Shown piece by piece: positions 21,010 to 23,986 of a stretch of DNA of 23,986 bases; the first letter of the stretch is position 1, and each line of letters starts with the position of its first letter. A program made the translations under genes and the position numbers. Below the pieces are notes generated by a model, which was given only the letters and a program-made list of their open reading frames with translations, had not been told where the DNA came from and ran no database searches. The DNA is from a virus, in the IMG/VR virus record IMGVR_UViG_3300035698_006057, positions 1-23,986 of that record. One strand, 5' to 3'.

Positions 21010-22367
21010 TACGCCTCGAACGACAGCCTGCCGATGCTCTCAACGATCCGGCGGCACGGCCGCAGGTAGTGGACCCAGTACCCCAGCGCGTCGGACGAGT
21101 GCGTGTACCGCGAGTCGGACTTAACCAGTTCCTTGCCACGGTCGTCCCACCGTACATGGGCGAAGTCGGCGCGTAGGCGATCGCACTTCGGGTCAATCCG
21201 CAGGTGCTTCTCGCCCTTCACGTCCAGCAGGGCCAGGCCCACGGCGTTTACACGGTCGGCAACGAACGGGTTGGACTTCGGCACGCGAAGCTCGAAGTCG
21301 AGGCCCGCACCGTGAAGCACCTGGGCCACAATGTCGTAGCACGATTCGCCCGTGCCCTCCCAGCCGCTGTTGCCCGACGAGTCGCCGAACACCCGCAGCC
21401 CCTGCCATTGCGTGTTCCAATTCTCGCCGCCATAGCGACGCGCGAACTCGGCCAGGCATGTACGGACATCCCAGCGCGGGCCGTGCAGTTCATCAGCCAC
21501 GTGGAACCGATCGCGGGTCGAATCGTATTGACCCACCAGCGCGTGCATGCCGGGGTTGATGTTGAAGTCGAGGATCAGGTCAAGCGGCAGCCCGCCCAGC
21601 AGACTCGTCGGCTTCAGGTGCCGCTGCTCGTCGTACAGGGCGTAGGCGAACGAGCCGCCGCGGGCGATCGCGCCGCCCTCAAGGTACTGCTCGATCAGTT
21701 CGGGGGTCAGCGTCTCGGTGTTCGCCGCAAAAAACGATTCGGCCGTTGGGTTGTCGGCCGTCCGTGCCCGGTACAGAGCCCGGTCGTTACCGCGCCGCGC
21801 CTCCTCGAATACCCGCGTCTGGTCGCCCTCGTTCGTGTACGTGTAAATCACCTGGAGGATGCGGGCTTTGGGGTGACGCACGCGGCCCTGCAACTGGAGC
21901 ATCGGGTCGTTGCGCGGATTGTCGCGGTCCTCGCGCCACCGGCTCGGCTCGTCGCCCCATGCGGCGCCGACCTGCCAGCCCGTGATGCGCTCGGACTTCT
22001 CGGCGCTGCGGCAGATGATCGACGCGCCGATCCTCGGTAAGACGTACGTCCGCTTGCCGGCCAGCCAGCGGAACGCGACGCCCCATTCATCACAGGCCGC
22101 CTCGAACGCCGGGTACATGAAGTCTTGCATTGTGCCGTAGGTCGGCCCGATCATCGCGCTACCGACGCCCGTCGTCTTGCCGTGCTCGTCGCGTGCGTTA
22201 TAGATCGTGTCCGCCAGCAGCTTGCGGGCACCGATGTACGACTTGCCCGACATCCACCCGCCTTCAAGGAAGATCTGGTGCACGCCGCCATTGACGCCGC
22301 GCCAGTCGTTCCATGCGTAGAACTGGCCACCGGGGCGCGGCTTGAAGTCGAGGCGCTCAATCCGCAT
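21006..22367 (-). CDS. terL: Terminase large subunit
   Basis: I start at the ATG at 22367 (453 residues). It has GGAGGG five bases upstream and overlaps the small subunit stop by 11 bases. A longer frame to 22547 adds an Arg-rich leader in the shadow of the small subunit. The ATPase part has an altered Walker A, GGWMSGKS (36-43), and Walker B with catalytic acid AAWGDE (Asp139, Glu140). The C-terminal RNase H-like nuclease has LILDFNINP (Asp267), RVFGDSSG (Asp329) and HSSDALGYW (Asp426). It packages DNA into the prohead through the portal. All key acidic residues appear present. Confidence 0.92.
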   Translation of the reverse strand: MRIERLDFKPRPGGQFYAWNDWRGVNGGVHQIFLEGGWMSGKSYIGARKLLADTIYNARDEHGKTTGVGSAMIGPTYGTMQDFMYPAFEAACDEWGVAFRWLAGKRTYVLPRIGASIICRSAEKSERITGWQVGAAWGDEPSRWREDRDNPRNDPMLQLQGRVRHPKARILQVIYTYTNEGDQTRVFEEARRGNDRALYRARTADNPTAESFFAANTETLTPELIEQYLEGGAIARGGSFAYALYDEQRHLKPTSLLGGLPLDLILDFNINPGMHALVGQYDSTRDRFHVADELHGPRWDVRTCLAEFARRYGGENWNTQWQGLRVFGDSSGNSGWEGTGESCYDIVAQVLHGAGLDFELRVPKSNPFVADRVNAVGLALLDVKGEKHLRIDPKCDRLRADFAHVRWDDRGKELVKSDSRYTHSSDALGYWVHYLRPCRRIVESIGRLSFEAY

Positions 22368-22785
22368 CGTCGCCCTCCACCGCCTGGTGCATCGGCGCCT
22401 CGACATGCGCGTCCGGGTCGATGTGCGAGCCGGCCGCCGACCACGGGCCGTCTGGCAGACGCAGCACGTCCTCGGCCTGATCGGTCTCGTTGCCCAGCTT
22501 GTCGCGGTCGAGTTGCAGGCGCTCGATCGCCAGCGCGGTCTGGGCACCGTTGTGCTCGAACATCTGAATCACACGGGCGGCGCGCAGCCGCACCCGCTCG
22601 TCGTCGCTCTTCAGCATCAGCCGCAGCGCCTCGCGCGCCGCGGCGTCGACCCACTCGGGCTTGATGTTCCAGGCGTTGACCACCGCCCGCTCTAACAACT
22701 GCATAGACATCCGAGGCTTGCGACCGCCGGGCATGGTCAGTACGTCGTCCCCCTGACCCCGATTGCTTTCATCGTCGCTGCTCAT
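22357..22785 (-). CDS. Terminase small subunit (putative)
   Basis: A 142-residue protein directly upstream of the large subunit with an 11-base overlap at its stop. The start is polar and acidic (MSSDDESNRGQGDD), then GGRKPRMSMQLLERAVVNAW and a helical core (DAAAREALRLMLKSDDERVR), with an acidic, Pro/Asp-rich C-terminus. Small terminases have an N-terminal DNA-binding helical region and oligomerising helices, which this could be. The assignment relies on position, size and helical character. It follows the repeat-rich region, which could be its recognition site. Confidence 0.65.
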   Translation of the reverse strand: MSSDDESNRGQGDDVLTMPGGRKPRMSMQLLERAVVNAWNIKPEWVDAAAREALRLMLKSDDERVRLRAARVIQMFEHNGAQTALAIERLQLDRDKLGNETDQAEDVLRLPDGPWSAAGSHIDPDAHVEAPMHQAVEGDDAD

Positions 22786-23423
22786 AATCGAAGTTTAGCG
22801 AGCGGCCATCACATGCCGCCAGTGCCGGCCCTCCTATACACACGCACGAGGAAGAACAATCAAGCCCTCACGCGTACGCGCTGTGACGAGGCGAGGTCTT
22901 GGCCTCCCTCGCGTATAAGACTACGTTTTAAGGCGCGCATACAGCGCGCGTATGCGCCACAATCCAAGCCATACAAAAGGCTTACGCCTCCAAAATCACC
23001 GCGCGCATACGCGCGCATACAGCGCGCGTATGCGCCATAATCCCACTCGCGATAAGGGGTTGCGCCTCCAAAATCAGCGCGCATACGCGCCGCCAGACTT
23101 TTTTCGTGTTTGGCTTTTTTCTCTCTCACGCGGATGCTGTATGCGCATTGACGTAAATCAAGCGGCGGCATGGCTTTGCGGCGCATACAGGCGTGTATGC
23201 GCGCGTATGCGCGTCAGACGTAAGATGTGGTGGTTACTGGCTTTGCGGCGCATACGCTGAAACGGGTGCGTGTATGCGCGCGGGGTGTTGAAGGGTGTTT
23301 GTCACGCCTGCAGCTTACCATGCGACGGCCGGCGGTGCAAGGGGCTTAGCTGGCCTGTACGGGCGTTTCGAAGCGGTGGGGACGTCGGCATCGACCTGGC
23401 GGATGGGGCTCTCCTGGTGGCGT
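22786..23423. other. 638-base region without a convincing gene
   Basis: It lies between the methyltransferase end and the terminase small subunit start. The central part (22933-23280) is the GCGCATAC repeat array. The part next to the terminase (22786-22932) holds a weak TTGATT...TATAGG candidate with a long 19-base spacer (22863-22833), which I do not consider established. The part next to the methyltransferase (23281-23423) shows no ORF, hairpin or repeat I can support. Open frames on both strands inside the array encode the repeats and look like by-products. Confidence 0.75.
22933..23280. repeat. GCGCATAC dyad array with two longer direct repeats
   Basis: The 8-mer GCGCATAC occurs six times (22935, 23003, 23013, 23079, 23181, 23248) and its complement GTATGCGC six times (22950, 23028, 23139, 23195, 23205, 23272). 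Dyads with 7 bases between arms occur at 22935-22957 and 23013-23035, one with 6 at 23181-23202. Around the first two dyads a unit of about 68 bases repeats (22933-23000, 23011-23078), sharing CGCCTCCAAAATCA. Possible roles are a packaging (pac) site, replication origin or operator array. Confidence 0.85.
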
Positions 23424-23986
23424 TCAGGCCTTCGTGGCGGCGAGTTCGGCCTTCTTCCCGGTGAGATTCTCCCACCGCTGGACGATGACGTCGCAGTAGG
23501 CGGGGCTGATCTCGATACCGTAGCAGCGGCGGTTGAGTTGCTCGGCGGCTATAAACGCCGTCCCCGAACCGGCGTAAATATCGGCCACCACGTCGCCACC
23601 GTCGCTGTTATTGAGGTAGGCGTTGGCGTACAGCGCGACCGGCTTCATCGTCGGGTGGTCGGCACACCTCCGCTCCCGGTCAATCTCCCACACGGTCGTC
23701 CGGTGCTCGCCCCGCATTGGCCGTTTGTGCCGCTTGCCCCACGTCAGCAGAATGGGCTCGTGCGCGTAGTCGTAATCGAGCTTGCCCATACTGAACGTCG
23801 GCTTGTTTTTTTTCCAGATAAGCACATGCCGCGGGGCCAGGCCCGCGTCTTGCATCATCGTCATCATCATCATGCCGAGGTCGCCACCCTGCGGGGCGGT
23901 GACAAACAGCGTGCAGTTGTCGGCTATGATTTCGGTTCGCAACGACACAAACGCCGGAAGTAGGGCCGCCTTCAGTTGCGCGGGGG
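23424..23986 (-). CDS. DNA methyltransferase (N4/N6 type), 5' end cut by the window edge
   Basis: The frame stays open to the right edge, so only the last 187 or so residues are seen. A GTG at 23948 is an internal possible start, but the frame upstream fits the fold and I take it as coding. The seen part has LFVTAPQGG, VLIWKKNKPTFSMGKLDYDY, EPILLTWG, HPTMKPVALYANAYLNNS, and ADIYAGSGTAFIAAEQLNRR with CYGIEISPAYCDVIVQRWE. This is the motif X/I end of N6/N4 methylases (DxFxGSGTT-like, here DIYAGSGTA, then GxExxxxY). The catalytic DPPY would lie beyond the edge. It probably methylates phage or host DNA. It is transcribed toward the repeat array. Confidence 0.85.
   Translation of the reverse strand, partial: PAQLKAALLPAFVSLRTEIIADNCTLFVTAPQGGDLGMMMMTMMQDAGLAPRHVLIWKKNKPTFSMGKLDYDYAHEPILLTWGKRHKRPMRGEHRTTVWEIDRERRCADHPTMKPVALYANAYLNNSDGGDVVADIYAGSGTAFIAAEQLNRRCYGIEISPAYCDVIVQRWENLTGKKAELAATKA

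Noticed and set aside
22368-22547. Upstream 60-residue extension of the large terminase
   Set aside because: It is Arg-rich, overlaps the small subunit out of frame, and a strong ribosome site lies before the ATG at 22367.
22833-22863. TTGATT ... TATAGG as a promoter for the terminase operon
   Set aside because: The spacer is 19 bases and the hexamers are imperfect, so I do not list it as a feature. It remains a weak possibility.
23003-23108. GCGCG-CATA-CGCGC hairpin and T-run near 23099-23106 as a plus-strand terminator
   Set aside because: The T-run is about eight bases beyond the stem and no plus-strand gene upstream was found, so there is no message to terminate.
22933-23280. CRISPR array
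   Set aside because: The repeats are 8-mers in both orientations with spacers of unequal and similar sequence. This does not fit a repeat-spacer array of 24-47-base repeats with unique spacers, and no cas gene is present.

Overview
The window is a GC-rich stretch of a tailed bacteriophage or prophage genome. Every gene I can support lies on the minus strand, so transcription runs from high to low coordinates. The head module resembles that of Mu-like phages: DUF935-type portal, F-like minor head protein, protease/scaffold ORF, DUF1320/gp36-like connector and gpG-like morphogenesis protein. The tail module is that of a long non-contractile tail: tail tube, frameshifted assembly chaperone pair, one tape measure and no sheath. 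It is therefore a mosaic siphovirus. The host cannot be read from the sequence. High GC and the sulfated-glycan theme would fit a planctomycete-like or other marine host, but this is a guess. No integrase, lysis enzyme or replication gene is visible.

Layout in transcription order. (1) 23986-23424: 3' part of a DNA methyltransferase. (2) 23423-22786: a non-coding region with twelve copies of the 8-mer GCGCATAC/GTATGCGC, many in dyads, just upstream of the terminase genes. (3) 22785-21006: small and large terminase. (4) 20975-20142: a divergent D12-class adenine methyltransferase with its own promoter-like sequence. (5) 20132-13542: portal, F-like protein, protease with a probable nested scaffold, decoration-like protein, major capsid protein, hairpin, a proline/alanine-rich protein and two small membrane proteins. 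(6) 13538-13110: DUF1320-like connector. (7) 13079-6447: an inserted cassette of about 6.6 kb with two paralogous DxD glycosyltransferases, a DUF1792/GT-D-like protein, two sulfotransferases, a SAM methyltransferase, a GT9-like protein, an NGPS-motif glycosyltransferase-like protein and seven small proteins. Most junctions are ATGA overlaps. (8) 6456-160: gpG-like protein, tail terminator-like protein, tail proteins, chaperones, tape measure and two distal tail or baseplate candidates. (9) 133-1: the start of a small membrane or exported protein that runs off the edge.

The most notable content is the cassette for building and decorating (sulfating, methylating) a glycan, placed between the head-tail connector and neck genes and so probably expressed with the virion genes. 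Its start carries a promoter-like element, TTGACA-N16-TATGAT with a GGGCCGGG-containing spacer. A close copy precedes the D12 methyltransferase and a looser copy precedes the gene at the left edge. These three elements mark accessory 'moron' genes inside an otherwise continuous late operon. In two cases the -10 ends six bases before an ATG, suggesting leaderless or nearly leaderless transcripts.

Family assignments come from recognising motifs and gene order by eye. No database search was run.
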